DNA of 64,000 nt from Croceimicrobium sp965279135 (GTDB lineage: Bacteria; Bacteroidota; Bacteroidia; Flavobacteriales; Schleiferiaceae): the NCBI GenBank assembly GCA_965279135.1, contig OZ257133.1, positions 1,364,001-1,428,000 on the forward strand, in the 5' to 3' direction. Positions within the stretch are counted from its first letter, which is position 1. Every line of letters begins with the position of its first letter. Shown here piece by piece: positions 46,143 to 55,254 of this stretch. Position numbers and translations under genes: made by a program. The notes under the pieces are model-generated. The model had not been told where the DNA came from and made no database searches. It saw nothing but the letters and a program-made list of their open reading frames with translations.

Positions 46143-47192
46143 ATGGCTAAAAGGAAAAGACATCACTTTGTTCCAAGGTTCTATTTGAAAAGGTTTTCTG
46201 TGAATGATGAAGGCAAACTCATTGGACTGTATAACCTGAAGAACGATAAGTTCATTAGTGAAGCTCCTCTCAAGTCGCAAGGCTATGAGAATTTTCTATA
46301 CGGAGAAGATGACGAAATTGAGAATGCCCTGGCTAAAATGGAAGACACCATTGCCCGACTCTTTCATTACTGGACTGAAGAAAAGTTGCTATATCCTCCG
46401 CTATCTGAAACCAACGGCTTCAAGGTTTTAAGGCAGTTTGTTTTGTGTCAAGCTTTCAGAGTTCCTATATCAGGAGAAAGATTGGTAGAAGGACTCAATA
46501 ATAGCATGAAAGCATTTCTTAAAGAATTTGACCCTGAGCTAGCAGAGCAAATCAAAGGGCATAACCTAGTTCATGAAAATCCAGTTTTACTGTCTCTAAC
46601 ACAAGCCATTGAGCACGAGTATCTCCTAAATTTCCTTGATTGCAAATTCTTGGTCAACCTATCCCCACTTCCATTTATTACATCAGATGCTCCAGTAATT
46701 CTCTATAATCAATTGATGGAAAAAGCAGATACTTATATAGGAGCAACTGACTTGGCAGCTAAAGGTCTTCAAATATTCTATCCTATACATCCAAGGCTTA
46801 TGATATGCTTCTTCGACCCAAAGATCTACAGTTTTGGTGATGATTGTGAAAATTGTTTCGGGACTGAATCTGTTGAAGAAGTGCACCAACTAAATGGACT
46901 TCAGTTTATCAACTGTCAATCACAAGTGTTTTTTGATGAGACCATTTCAGAAGAGTATGTAGCCCATCTAAAAGATGAGTTTGGAGCTTACAGAAATAGT
47001 GAGAAGAACATAAGTGAAGTGCTCAATCACGGAACCAGAAAATTCTTCCTCACAAGTTCGGAAGATGCACATATTGATCTTGAACTAGATTTCTTTTCCT
47101 TAAAAGTGAACGCCAAACAATATCAAGGGCAACTTACTCCACTTAGACACCCGTCATTAAAGCGACCTAAACCCAATGTGATTACTAAATAA
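46143..47192 (+). CDS. DUF4238 domain protein
   Basis: This 349-aa soluble protein opens with the DUF4238 signature KRKRHHFVPRFYLKRF and a following YNLKNDKF. DUF4238 proteins are uncharacterised but frequently occur in accessory and defence-like contexts. I placed the start at ATG 46143, since the upstream in-frame TTG adds five residues ahead of a better start. It lies 9 bp before a helicase gene, which suggests a two-gene unit at the left edge of the second accessory region. Confidence 0.88.
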   Translation: MAKRKRHHFVPRFYLKRFSVNDEGKLIGLYNLKNDKFISEAPLKSQGYENFLYGEDDEIENALAKMEDTIARLFHYWTEEKLLYPPLSETNGFKVLRQFVLCQAFRVPISGERLVEGLNNSMKAFLKEFDPELAEQIKGHNLVHENPVLLSLTQAIEHEYLLNFLDCKFLVNLSPLPFITSDAPVILYNQLMEKADTYIGATDLAAKGLQIFYPIHPRLMICFFDPKIYSFGDDCENCFGTESVEEVHQLNGLQFINCQSQVFFDETISEEYVAHLKDEFGAYRNSEKNISEVLNHGTRKFFLTSSEDAHIDLELDFFSLKVNAKQYQGQLTPLRHPSLKRPKPNVITK

Positions 47193-47201
47193 TTCTGGCA
47201 A

Positions 47202-48632
47202 ATGTCCAAAGTTCAGCTAAGACCATATCAGCGTGAAGGCATCAAAAAAATCTTTGAAGCATGGAATCCTGACAAGCTGAACCTCATGAATGTACTCTTT
47301 CAAATGCCTACCGGCACAGGTAAGACCACAGTATTCTCCGAGATCGTAAGAAAAGCCCATGCTAAAAGTAAAAAGGTGCTGATCGTAGTGCATCGCACTG
47401 AGCTGGTGGAACAAATAGCCGACAGACTGGCCACCTTTCAAGTAAATGCAGGTATTATTTCAGCCAACCTCAAAACCACGCCTGATCTGGACGTACAGGT
47501 GGCCACCATTCAAACACTATCCAGAAGGGCAAAACCACCAGCCGACATCGTGATTATTGATGAGTGTCACCATGCCAAGGCCAACACCTACAAGAAGCTG
47601 TGGGATATTTACCCCAATGCTCGTTTCCTGGGAGTGACCGCTACTCCAGTACGTATCAATGGCGAAGGCTTTGACGATTTGTTCGACATTTTGATCCCAT
47701 TGGGAAGTCTAAGTTATTTCTTTGAAAAAGGTTATCTGGCTCCGATCAAACATCTGGTATGCGGAATCCCTGACTTGTCAAAAGTCAAACAGAAAATGCG
47801 TGATTATGACATCCAGATGCTACGCAATGTGATGCTTGACAATACCTTGATGGCTAACCTGGTGGAAAGCTATCAGAAGTACATCCCAGGTAAAAAGACC
47901 ATTGTCTTTGCGGTTGATATTGAACACAGTAAAGAAATCATTGAACGCTATACCAATGCTGGGATTCCAGCAGCACACCTGGATGCCACCACACCCAAAA
48001 AAGAGCGCAAAGAAATTCTTCAAAAATTCAGAGATGGTGAATACCTCATACTAAGCAATGTAGATATCGTTTCCGAAGGTTTTGATGTACCCGACTGTGA
48101 AGCCGTACAGTTAGCCAGACCGACCAAATCACTTGTACTGTACCTGCAACAGGTAGGCCGATGTATGCGACCTGCCCCCGGAAAAGAAAACGGAATTGTA
48201 CTGGACAATGCAGGCCTTTGGCTGGAACATGGACTCAGCTACATAGACAGAGAATGGACCCTGGAAGGGAAGAAAAAAAGGCGCAGTTCAAAGGCCGCTC
48301 TACCGGAAGTCATAGGATATGATGAGGAAGGACAAATTCGAGAAGTAAAAAAGCCACACGAAGCAGAAGGACTTGAGTTGATGGAATTGACGGAAGAGCT
48401 TGAAAGATTGCTGATATTTGAATCATTTCTACGCTTTGCTATATCCAAAGAGCACAAGCTGATTTCAGCCGTTTACAAGTATCGAGATTACCTGATAGAT
48501 AAAGGGATCGAAATGTCCGAAGTAGAATCGAATTACTGTGCTAACAGGATGAAAAAACAGGGAGTCAACTATAAAAAAGGCTTCTGGTATAATATCAGGA
48601 AGGACATTATCAAAGCCCAATTAGGGGAATGA
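47202..48632 (+). CDS. SF2 DECH-box helicase (RadD-like)
   Basis: This 476-aa superfamily II helicase has Walker A MPTGTGKTTVFSEIV, DECH box IIDECHHAKA, motif III GVTATPVR and motif VI QQVGRCMRPAPGKE. It ends with a short helical C-terminal domain. The layout matches RadD/YejH and related type-III-restriction-like helicases. It has no nuclease domain of its own. Coupled to the DUF4238 gene upstream (9 bp), it could be the motor of a small two-component defence or repair system, an inference from context only. Confidence 0.9.
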   Translation: MSKVQLRPYQREGIKKIFEAWNPDKLNLMNVLFQMPTGTGKTTVFSEIVRKAHAKSKKVLIVVHRTELVEQIADRLATFQVNAGIISANLKTTPDLDVQVATIQTLSRRAKPPADIVIIDECHHAKANTYKKLWDIYPNARFLGVTATPVRINGEGFDDLFDILIPLGSLSYFFEKGYLAPIKHLVCGIPDLSKVKQKMRDYDIQMLRNVMLDNTLMANLVESYQKYIPGKKTIVFAVDIEHSKEIIERYTNAGIPAAHLDATTPKKERKEILQKFRDGEYLILSNVDIVSEGFDVPDCEAVQLARPTKSLVLYLQQVGRCMRPAPGKENGIVLDNAGLWLEHGLSYIDREWTLEGKKKRRSSKAALPEVIGYDEEGQIREVKKPHEAEGLELMELTEELERLLIFESFLRFAISKEHKLISAVYKYRDYLIDKGIEMSEVESNYCANRMKKQGVNYKKGFWYNIRKDIIKAQLGE

Positions 48633-48668
48633 AAGTGAACAAAACAATCGGTACAACTATAACCAAAT

Positions 48669-48704
48669 CTGTAAGTAAATGTAAGCTTACATTCTTACTT
48701 ACAT
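48669..48704. promoter_or_regulatory. Nested palindromic upstream activator site, site 1
   Basis: TGTAAGTAA (48669-48677) and TTACTTACA (48694-48702) flank the perfect palindrome ATGTAAGCTTACAT (48678-48691). The sequence TTACATTCTTAC (48686-48697) is repeated exactly at 57103-57114 upstream of the 2OG oxygenase gene. It lies about 75-107 bp upstream of the -24 element at 48776, a normal distance for a sigma-54 enhancer. It is the probable binding site of the activator encoded at 55255. Confidence 0.7.
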
Positions 48705-48774
48705 TCAAAGACATATTTAAGTCAAAAAGAATCAAACACCTGAATATCAAACACTTAACAAACATTAAGGTCGT

Positions 48775-48790
48775 TTGGCAAGGAATTTGA
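48775..48790 (+). promoter_or_regulatory. Sigma-54 (-24/-12) promoter for ABC-importer operon
   Basis: TTGGCAA GGAAT TTGA matches the RpoN consensus TGGCAC-N5-TTGC with exact spacing and two base differences (last C of -24 to A, final C of -12 to A). The start codon follows at 48827. Two palindromic activator half-sites lie upstream, and the last gene of the operon is a sigma-54 activator. Confidence 0.7.
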
Positions 48791-48826
48791 AATTCTTGTA
48801 CCTTGATAAATTAAACGAAGATTCAT

Positions 48827-49840
48827 ATGAAATCAATTCTCATTAAAGTGTTAGGAGCCTCCCTCATTCTATTGGTATGTGTCTCCTGCTCCAATCAGAA
48901 ACGCGAGCCTACAAACGAGAATGACTTAACTGAAGTAACAATATGCCAATGGGGCCAGGCTCTGATTTATCTCCCCCTGTATATAGCTCAAGAAGAAGGA
49001 TATTTTGAAGAGGAAGGATTAAAAATAAAAATAACTAATGGAGGTGGAGATGATTTAACATGGGCCGCTGTTACAAGTGGCAATGCTCAGTTTGGTATTG
49101 CAGACCCTACAATGATTGCTATACAGGCAGAGCAAGGAGGTGTACAAGGCAGAATCATTGGCGATATTGTTCAAAAGGTTGCATTTTGGGCAGTTACCTT
49201 GGACAGCTCATTGCAAACAATTGCGAGCCCTGAAGATTTTAGAGGTCAAAGTGTTGCTTGCTTTAAATTTCCTAACACAGCGCACGCTCTCGCTTTAAGA
49301 ACATTTCAAAAAGGCAATTTAGAAGTAGGCAAAGATGTAAACATGGTCGAAGTAAACTACACTGCTGTTCTCGCCCAACTTCAAAATAAGGAAGCGAGCA
49401 TTGCAATGGTCTTGGAACCGGCAGCTTCAAATGCCGAATTAAATGCTAATGCCAAGGTTGTTTATTCCTACCCTGAGGAATGGGGAACTTTCGCATTTAC
49501 AGGATTGACTACAACACAAAAATATATTGAAGAGCATCCAGAAATTGTGCAAAAAGTAGTTAACGCACTAAATAAGGCAATGAATACCGCTCACAATGAC
49601 AATGAAACTGCAGTTTCTGTCGGACAAAAAGCATTTCCTGATTTAAGTAAGGAAGTTATTGAAAGGGCAGTTAACCGAATGATCTCGTCAGGCACACTGC
49701 CAACCAATATAGCTCCTAATCCAGACGGGTGGGATAAAGCCATTGAAGTTTGCGTAGAAGTGTCAAAGTTGAAAGCCGCACCTGATCCAGCCACGATGAT
49801 TGATGCAAGTTTTGCGGAAAAGGCCATCTCCTACAAGTAG
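48827..49840 (+). CDS. ABC transporter substrate-binding lipoprotein (NMT1/SsuA type)
   Basis: This 337-aa lipoprotein has a signal ending VCVSC with acylated C21, then a type-II periplasmic-binding-protein fold of the NMT1/THI5/SsuA-TauA group: WGQALIYLPLYIAQEEGYF, TNGGGDD and FGIADPTMIA. The second lobe has QVMLEPAASN-like VLEPAASN. Such proteins bind small organic ligands such as sulfonates, taurine or pyrimidines. It is the first gene of the sigma-54-driven operon. Its fold is echoed in the N-terminal half of the histidine-kinase-like protein encoded at 53639. Confidence 0.93.
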   Translation: MKSILIKVLGASLILLVCVSCSNQKREPTNENDLTEVTICQWGQALIYLPLYIAQEEGYFEEEGLKIKITNGGGDDLTWAAVTSGNAQFGIADPTMIAIQAEQGGVQGRIIGDIVQKVAFWAVTLDSSLQTIASPEDFRGQSVACFKFPNTAHALALRTFQKGNLEVGKDVNMVEVNYTAVLAQLQNKEASIAMVLEPAASNAELNANAKVVYSYPEEWGTFAFTGLTTTQKYIEEHPEIVQKVVNALNKAMNTAHNDNETAVSVGQKAFPDLSKEVIERAVNRMISSGTLPTNIAPNPDGWDKAIEVCVEVSKLKAAPDPATMIDASFAEKAISYK

Positions 49841-50621
49841 TGTATTGGAGACTACACCAAAAGAATTCATAAAGGTCATTGACTTGGGCTTGTCTTATGG
49901 GACAATACCAGTAATCGAAAATCTCACTTTTTCGATTATTGAGGGTGAAATCATTGCTCTTTTAGGCCCCTCAGGTTGCGGGAAAACCAGTCTTCTAAAT
50001 ATCCTAAGCGGTATTTTCCCTCCATCAGAAGGAGACGTACAGCTGAAATCTCAAAGCATCCTATCATCCTCCAAGCACTGTTCTTATATGTTTCAGGATG
50101 ACCTACTCCTTCCTTGGCGGAATATCTATGATAACGTTTTGCTTTCACAACAAATAGGTCCAGATAAAGTACAAATAAACAAGGAGCACGCCAAGCAGCT
50201 TCTGAATGACTTTGGTTTATCTGACAGTTTGAAACTTTATCCCAATCAAGTCTCAGGAGGTATGAAACGTAGGGCTTCATTTGTAAGGACTCTGAGCATC
50301 AGTCGAGAATTATATCTTTTTGATGAACCAACTTCTGGTCTTGATTACTTGCTGAGACTTAAACTAGAAGAGAAATTACTTAAGTTTCTGATCACACAGA
50401 AAAAGACAGCCATAATCGTAACTCATGATATTGAAACAGCAATTTCAATAGCAGATAGAATACTGATTCTCAAAGAAAAACCTTCCAATATCAAAAAATC
50501 AGTTGATGCGGCAATTGGTAGGAAATATTCTTCTTCTTCTAAAGCCAGAGAAAGTTCAGAGTTCGCTACCCTATTCCAACAAGTACTAAGGGCATATAAA
50601 GGTTCAGATGAAAGTAACTAA
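49803..50621 (+). CDS. ABC transporter ATP-binding protein
   Basis: This ABC ATPase is about 272 aa. It has Walker A LLGPSGCGKTSLLNIL, the Q-loop FQDDLLLPW, signature VSGGMKRRASF, Walker B LYLFDEPTSGLD and H-loop VTHDIETA, as in the SsuB/TauB group that partners NMT1-type binding proteins. I took ATG 49803, overlapping the lipoprotein gene by 38 bp; a TTG at 49845 is the main alternative. It overlaps the permease gene by 14 bp. Confidence 0.95.
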   Translation: MQVLRKRPSPTSSVLETTPKEFIKVIDLGLSYGTIPVIENLTFSIIEGEIIALLGPSGCGKTSLLNILSGIFPPSEGDVQLKSQSILSSSKHCSYMFQDDLLLPWRNIYDNVLLSQQIGPDKVQINKEHAKQLLNDFGLSDSLKLYPNQVSGGMKRRASFVRTLSISRELYLFDEPTSGLDYLLRLKLEEKLLKFLITQKKTAIIVTHDIETAISIADRILILKEKPSNIKKSVDAAIGRKYSSSSKARESSEFATLFQQVLRAYKGSDESN

Positions 50622-51390
50622 GAGATTAAAGTGGGTTTCCTTTTTGCCCCTGGTTACCTTCCTGGTAATATGGGAATTAGCAGCACATACTGTTGAACGA
50701 GGAGTATTCTTTTTCGGCTCACCAAGCTCGGTTGCCTCTTACCTGTACAAGAAAACGCTGGACGGTACTATCTGGTGGGACACTGGCGTAACTCTTTACG
50801 AAGTGGTTATTGGTTTTATTATAGGCAATGCTCTTGGATGTTTTATGGGGCTTATATTTTGGTATAATGAAAAAATAGCTCAAATAATAAAGCCTTATAT
50901 ACTAGTAGCTGGCTCGATACCAATTATCGCTCTGGCTCCAATAATAATCAACTTTTTAGGTATTGGGGTGTGGTCTAAAGTCGTTCTGGTCATTTTATCA
51001 ACTTTTGTTATAGCAACAGTCCAGGCATTTCAAGGAGCTAGTGAAACAAATCCGGCATACATTCAATATTTGAAATCACTTGGCGCAAGTAGGTGGCAAA
51101 TCTTCCATAAACTTGTTATTCCATCTTCAATGATTTGGGTTTTTACGGGACTCAAGTTAAATGTAGGTTTTGCCATCTTAGGTGCCTTCCTAGGAGAATT
51201 CATTGCATCTGATGCAGGCTTAGGGCATTTAATTATTGAAGCAATGGGTCTTTTCAACACTCCTCTTGTTCTAGCAGGGGTAGTAATGATTGCGATCATG
51301 GCGCTGTTTTTGAACCAAGTAATTTCTCTATTTCAGTATTACTTACTTCCCTGGCAAAATCGGTCATTAAAAGATAAACAGAGTGAATAA
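50608..51390 (+). CDS. ABC transporter permease (SsuC/TauC type)
   Basis: This 260-aa inner-membrane permease has six or so transmembrane helices. Its EAA-loop-like coupling segment reads QYLKSLGASRWQIFHKLVIP, characteristic of binding-protein-dependent importers. It completes the ABC importer with the preceding ATPase (14-bp overlap) and overlaps the next gene by 8 bp. Confidence 0.95.
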   Translation: MKVTKRLKWVSFLPLVTFLVIWELAAHTVERGVFFFGSPSSVASYLYKKTLDGTIWWDTGVTLYEVVIGFIIGNALGCFMGLIFWYNEKIAQIIKPYILVAGSIPIIALAPIIINFLGIGVWSKVVLVILSTFVIATVQAFQGASETNPAYIQYLKSLGASRWQIFHKLVIPSSMIWVFTGLKLNVGFAILGAFLGEFIASDAGLGHLIIEAMGLFNTPLVLAGVVMIAIMALFLNQVISLFQYYLLPWQNRSLKDKQSE

Positions 51391-52108
51391 GAAAATCGGA
51401 GAAAATCTAGGTCTTAGCAAATCGAAATTCTTGCGCGTACCAATAGAAGAACCCAATAGAATTGTTGATACAGCTGAATTATCCTTCAGAAATAATGGAT
51501 ATGTCCATTTCGTTTCGTTTTGGGGAGTTTCATCAAAAAAACAAAAATCAGACTCAGTCGATCATAAAGCAATTTCCTTCCTTAATCTGATACTAGCACA
51601 GCTCAGTTACGAGTTTGGAGCACCATGTAAGTTGACTTTACTTCTTGGTGACACACATGGTCGAGCCAACTATATTGACCAATTGCATGTTGCAAATTAC
51701 CTCAGCGACATTCAAAATATTGCTAATACCTATAATATTAGAAGTGTTTTCCTTTCCACTATTTTCAATGGAACTGGCAGCAATTTTGAGTCAAACTTCA
51801 TGCTTGACAATGAAATCAGAGAGGTATATACCAAAAATAGTGACAAATTATTGGAGGCAGCCTTAGCAACTGGAACACAGGAAAAAGCGAGAGAAAGATC
51901 TGCTAGATACCTGACAATTCGACTCAGAGAAAAAGCACCAATTGAAAAGGACTTCCCTCACTCAATTTTGATTGCGAATGAACGTCCAAGAAATCAATAC
52001 CTACTGCCCGATTTACCTACAATATTCTGCTATGCTACAAAAAGCGGGAATAACAAAAAGGCGTGGTTTACTAAAGAATCAGAACAATTCTTTACATGTG
52101 TGGAATAG
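51383..52108 (+). CDS. Unrecognised putative Rossmann-type biosynthetic protein
   Basis: This 241-aa soluble protein starts at GTG 51383. I do not recognise it with confidence. It shows strand-helix-strand order: YVHFVSFWGVSSKK, then a long amphipathic helix, then LTLLLGDTHGRANYID. A later helix contains KARERSARYLTIRLREKA, followed by FPHSILIANERP. This order loosely recalls isocyanide synthases (DIT1/PvcA) and, less well, the class-I-aaRS-like cyclodipeptide synthases, but it is shorter than PvcA. Lying between an ABC permease and an amidotransferase, it is a good candidate for making or altering the small molecule the system handles. It overlaps both neighbours. Confidence 0.6.
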   Translation: MNKKIGENLGLSKSKFLRVPIEEPNRIVDTAELSFRNNGYVHFVSFWGVSSKKQKSDSVDHKAISFLNLILAQLSYEFGAPCKLTLLLGDTHGRANYIDQLHVANYLSDIQNIANTYNIRSVFLSTIFNGTGSNFESNFMLDNEIREVYTKNSDKLLEAALATGTQEKARERSARYLTIRLREKAPIEKDFPHSILIANERPRNQYLLPDLPTIFCYATKSGNNKKAWFTKESEQFFTCVE

Positions 52109-53649
52109 CAGCTATAGTAAATCGGGAGGATGCCGAAAACACATTAAAGGAATTGCTTGCTGGAGTTCACCACAGAGGCGACTTCAGTGATTCCCCGATC
52201 AATATTGACCCCAGAAATAGTTTTGGTACCAGACGTCTTCGCATATTAGACTGGAAAAATGCAGAACAGCCACAATGGTCATTCGATAAGCAATGGCTAT
52301 TGGTTTTCAACGGAGAAATATATAATTACAAGCAGCTTAGAGATCAAATGGTTTCTGAGGGAATAACTTTTAAAACGGAGGGAGATACAGAGGTACTAGC
52401 GAATGGTTTAGCTTTTTTTGGTGAAGCATTTTTTTCACAAATAAATGGAATGTTTGCTTTTGTGGCATATAATACACTAACCAAAGAATCTCTTTGTGGT
52501 CGAGATCCACTGGGCATAAAACCACTTTACTATGTTCATTGTGCAGAAGGCATTATGTTCTGTTCTGAAATTACACCTCTTTTAAAGGTTACTACAAAAG
52601 AAGAAGTTATTTCATTGCCCCCTAATAGTTTGATGAGACAGGGAGCGGTGAAAGAACTCAATCGTAATATCAAACAACCTCAAACATCCAGCATAAAAGA
52701 AAACGCTTCTGTATTACATGATTTAATTGAAGAAGCTGTAAAGGCTCGTCTCCCAGATCCGAGCATGCCTTTAGCAGTCATGTTTGGTGGGGGGATCGAC
52801 AGCACACTAATTCTACACTTTGCCAGGAAATATCGTCCAGACACCAAAGCATATTTTGTCGGTAACAGTTCTGGTAAAGACTTCCGATATGCAATGGAAT
52901 ATGCGGAGAAAACCGAGTTGGACCTGCAAATTGTACCTTTTGATTCAGAAAGAGTTCTGGAAATAATTGAAATAGTTGTTCAAACTGTTGAAACCTTCGA
53001 ACCTACAATTGTCCGAAATGCCGTATTCTCCTATTTGCTCGCTGAGCAGATTCACAATGATGGGATAAGAGTTGCTTTGTGTGGAGAAGGAGCAGATGAG
53101 CTTTTTTGGGGTTATCCTGAAATGAGGTTAAGTAAGAACATTCCGGAAACTGCGGGCGAATTTTTGAAAGATTTACATAGAACCCAACTCCAGCGAGTAG
53201 ACAGGTGTTCGATGAAGCATACCTTAGAGACAAGAGTTCCTTTCTTAGACCCAAAAATTGTTGACTTCGCAAGAAATACATTGGCCGATCAAAAGATTGG
53301 CTTCTATGACAATAGTATCTCGGAAAAAATAGTCTTGCGGGAGGTTTATAAATATATACCGAACCTGCCAGAAAGCATCAGAAAAAGAGACAAAGTAGTT
53401 CTAGTAGATGGCGCTGGAATGAGCGACAATGATAGATTTTCTGGCCCTTTTTATGAGTTCGCACAGGAAAGCTTATCGCAAAGGCAATTCCAGGCAGGTT
53501 TGAAAAAATATAAGGCATTCAACCCGGAAACCGAGGAAGATGTCTTTTATCTGCAATTGCTTCACAAGAAAATTGACATTCATCGAATCCCAGAACTGAA
53601 AGACAGGCCTGTTATGAATCGGAAAATGAAAATTCCCAATGGAAATTAG
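52096..53649 (+). CDS. Asparagine-synthetase-like glutamine amidotransferase
   Basis: This 517-aa AsnB-family enzyme has an N-terminal class II glutaminase with nucleophile Cys2 (MCGIAAIVN), HHRGDF and NGEIYNY. The C-terminal synthetase domain (about 200-517) has ALCGEGADELFWGYPE. The pyrophosphate loop reads FGGGIDST, so the first serine of the usual SGGxDS is glycine. The enzyme adenylates a carboxylate and transfers ammonia or an amine. In this operon it is more likely to modify the system's small molecule than to make bulk asparagine. It overlaps neighbours by 13 and 11 bp. Confidence 0.9.
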   Translation: MCGIAAIVNREDAENTLKELLAGVHHRGDFSDSPINIDPRNSFGTRRLRILDWKNAEQPQWSFDKQWLLVFNGEIYNYKQLRDQMVSEGITFKTEGDTEVLANGLAFFGEAFFSQINGMFAFVAYNTLTKESLCGRDPLGIKPLYYVHCAEGIMFCSEITPLLKVTTKEEVISLPPNSLMRQGAVKELNRNIKQPQTSSIKENASVLHDLIEEAVKARLPDPSMPLAVMFGGGIDSTLILHFARKYRPDTKAYFVGNSSGKDFRYAMEYAEKTELDLQIVPFDSERVLEIIEIVVQTVETFEPTIVRNAVFSYLLAEQIHNDGIRVALCGEGADELFWGYPEMRLSKNIPETAGEFLKDLHRTQLQRVDRCSMKHTLETRVPFLDPKIVDFARNTLADQKIGFYDNSISEKIVLREVYKYIPNLPESIRKRDKVVLVDGAGMSDNDRFSGPFYEFAQESLSQRQFQAGLKKYKAFNPETEEDVFYLQLLHKKIDIHRIPELKDRPVMNRKMKIPNGN

Positions 53650-55252
53650 AGTATTTGCTGTTGGCCCATTGATACATTATTCACCGCTTTTGACTGCGAT
53701 GGAAAAGCTTCATGTCAAAACTGATGTTGGTGTGAAATTTTTCTCCACTGGCAGTGACGAAATAGCAATCAAAAAAGTATTAGAAACGCCTTTGCAAGAC
53801 GAAGCGATAAACTTTTTCATAACAAGTATTTCAGACCTTAGATACAGGTTAAACTCACTTTTAGGAAGAGAGAGTGACAGAGATGAATTCTATCAGAGCT
53901 ACATCATTTGGCGAACATTAATCGACCGTATACCCATATCTATAATTGGAAATGGGAAGAATGGGGAACATATCTACGCTTGCTACCCAGAAGGCAGCAC
54001 TGTACGCTGGTTCGTTGACACCCAACTCAAGAAACCCATTGGACATAGAATAGAAACTGTCAAATTCGGTCAAGAGAAAGAATTCCAATTACTATCCGAA
54101 AACAAAGTAAATTTTGCTGTTACTCTAGAACCATGGAAAATAGATGCTGACCAATACAGTGAATTCAATTTTCAAGAAGTATCTGGTGTGCCTTTAAAAC
54201 CTTTTGGGTTCACCTCCATCCTCTCCCACATATCTAGTGTGACTGATGAAAAGAAAAAAGGGTTCACGAAAGAACTAATTGATTTGATTAACATAGAAAT
54301 CGAATCAATTTACACTCTATTTGAAGATTCACAATTCCTATTAAACACTCAATATGTTGACAAGAAAAGGTACATTCAACAAATCCAAAGCTCGTTTTCT
54401 ACTTATTGGCATACTGATTATGAGAATTCAAAGATTGAACCAGCATTAAAATGGATGGCTCAGCATAGGATTTGGGCAATCGATGCTGTCAATCCACTTT
54501 CTGATAAAACAGACAAGCTTAAATCTGCCTACCAAAAGATGGATGAGCTCAGCAAAAAGAAATCCCTTGAAGAGTTCACCTTGATGTCTGTCCATCAACT
54601 CAAAAATGACCTACGCAAAAAAGTAGTTCAACCAATTTCATTACTAAGAAGAAACAGCCAGATCAAAGATGTTGATGAGGAGTTAGATAAAATTGAGTCG
54701 TCTACAGGAAAAATCATCTCTGATTACGACAACTTTCTTAAAGCCTACAACACATTAAAAAGTGAGAATGAAATTATTGAATACCCCAACCTTTATGAGA
54801 TAAGACAATTAATTGAAGATATTCAAAGAGTGAAGGAAATTGACTTCCTTAAGGTTGAAACAACTCTAGCTGATGGTATTGAATTGAAGATAGCCAACTC
54901 CATTTTAAGATACCTACTAAATGGTTTTATTGAAAATGCAATCTCAAATTACAAGACTAAACTTTCGAAAGAACAAAAGATTATTATCCGCTTAATGGAT
55001 AGCTCAATTAAAAAACAATGCCGTATGGACATATACAACACCGGTTCTCGGATGCAAAGTAGGTTTTTAAATACTGTTGGTCTAAAGCCTTTTCCTTATA
55101 AAAAAATGGGAACAGGGATTTTTCTAATTTTTGCGAATAGGGTTTTAGAAGAAGTTGGAGCTAGTGAGATTGAACAGGGCAGGTATCTTACAGCTAAGAA
55201 CCTTTCTAGACCATATGCATTTCAAATATCTATGCACCTGCCGATCAACTAG
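53639..55252 (+). CDS. Histidine-kinase-like sensor with fused substrate-binding-protein domain
   Basis: This 537-aa protein has no signal peptide or membrane segment. Residues 1-290 resemble an NMT1/SsuA-type binding protein: RVFAVGPLIHYSPLLTAMEK, KFFSTGSDEIAIKKV, then FAVTLEPWKID, which parallels VLEPAASN in the operon's own lipoprotein. From about 300 it is histidine-kinase-like: H319 in SVHQLKNDLRKKV, N-box NGFIENAISNY and G-box MGTGIFLIFANRVLEE. The usual DxGxG is replaced by YNTGSRM, so catalytic strength is uncertain. It probably senses the imported or made ligand and controls the sigma-54 activator encoded 2 bp downstream. Confidence 0.85.
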   Translation: MEIRVFAVGPLIHYSPLLTAMEKLHVKTDVGVKFFSTGSDEIAIKKVLETPLQDEAINFFITSISDLRYRLNSLLGRESDRDEFYQSYIIWRTLIDRIPISIIGNGKNGEHIYACYPEGSTVRWFVDTQLKKPIGHRIETVKFGQEKEFQLLSENKVNFAVTLEPWKIDADQYSEFNFQEVSGVPLKPFGFTSILSHISSVTDEKKKGFTKELIDLINIEIESIYTLFEDSQFLLNTQYVDKKRYIQQIQSSFSTYWHTDYENSKIEPALKWMAQHRIWAIDAVNPLSDKTDKLKSAYQKMDELSKKKSLEEFTLMSVHQLKNDLRKKVVQPISLLRRNSQIKDVDEELDKIESSTGKIISDYDNFLKAYNTLKSENEIIEYPNLYEIRQLIEDIQRVKEIDFLKVETTLADGIELKIANSILRYLLNGFIENAISNYKTKLSKEQKIIIRLMDSSIKKQCRMDIYNTGSRMQSRFLNTVGLKPFPYKKMGTGIFLIFANRVLEEVGASEIEQGRYLTAKNLSRPYAFQISMHLPIN

Positions 55253-55254
55253 TA

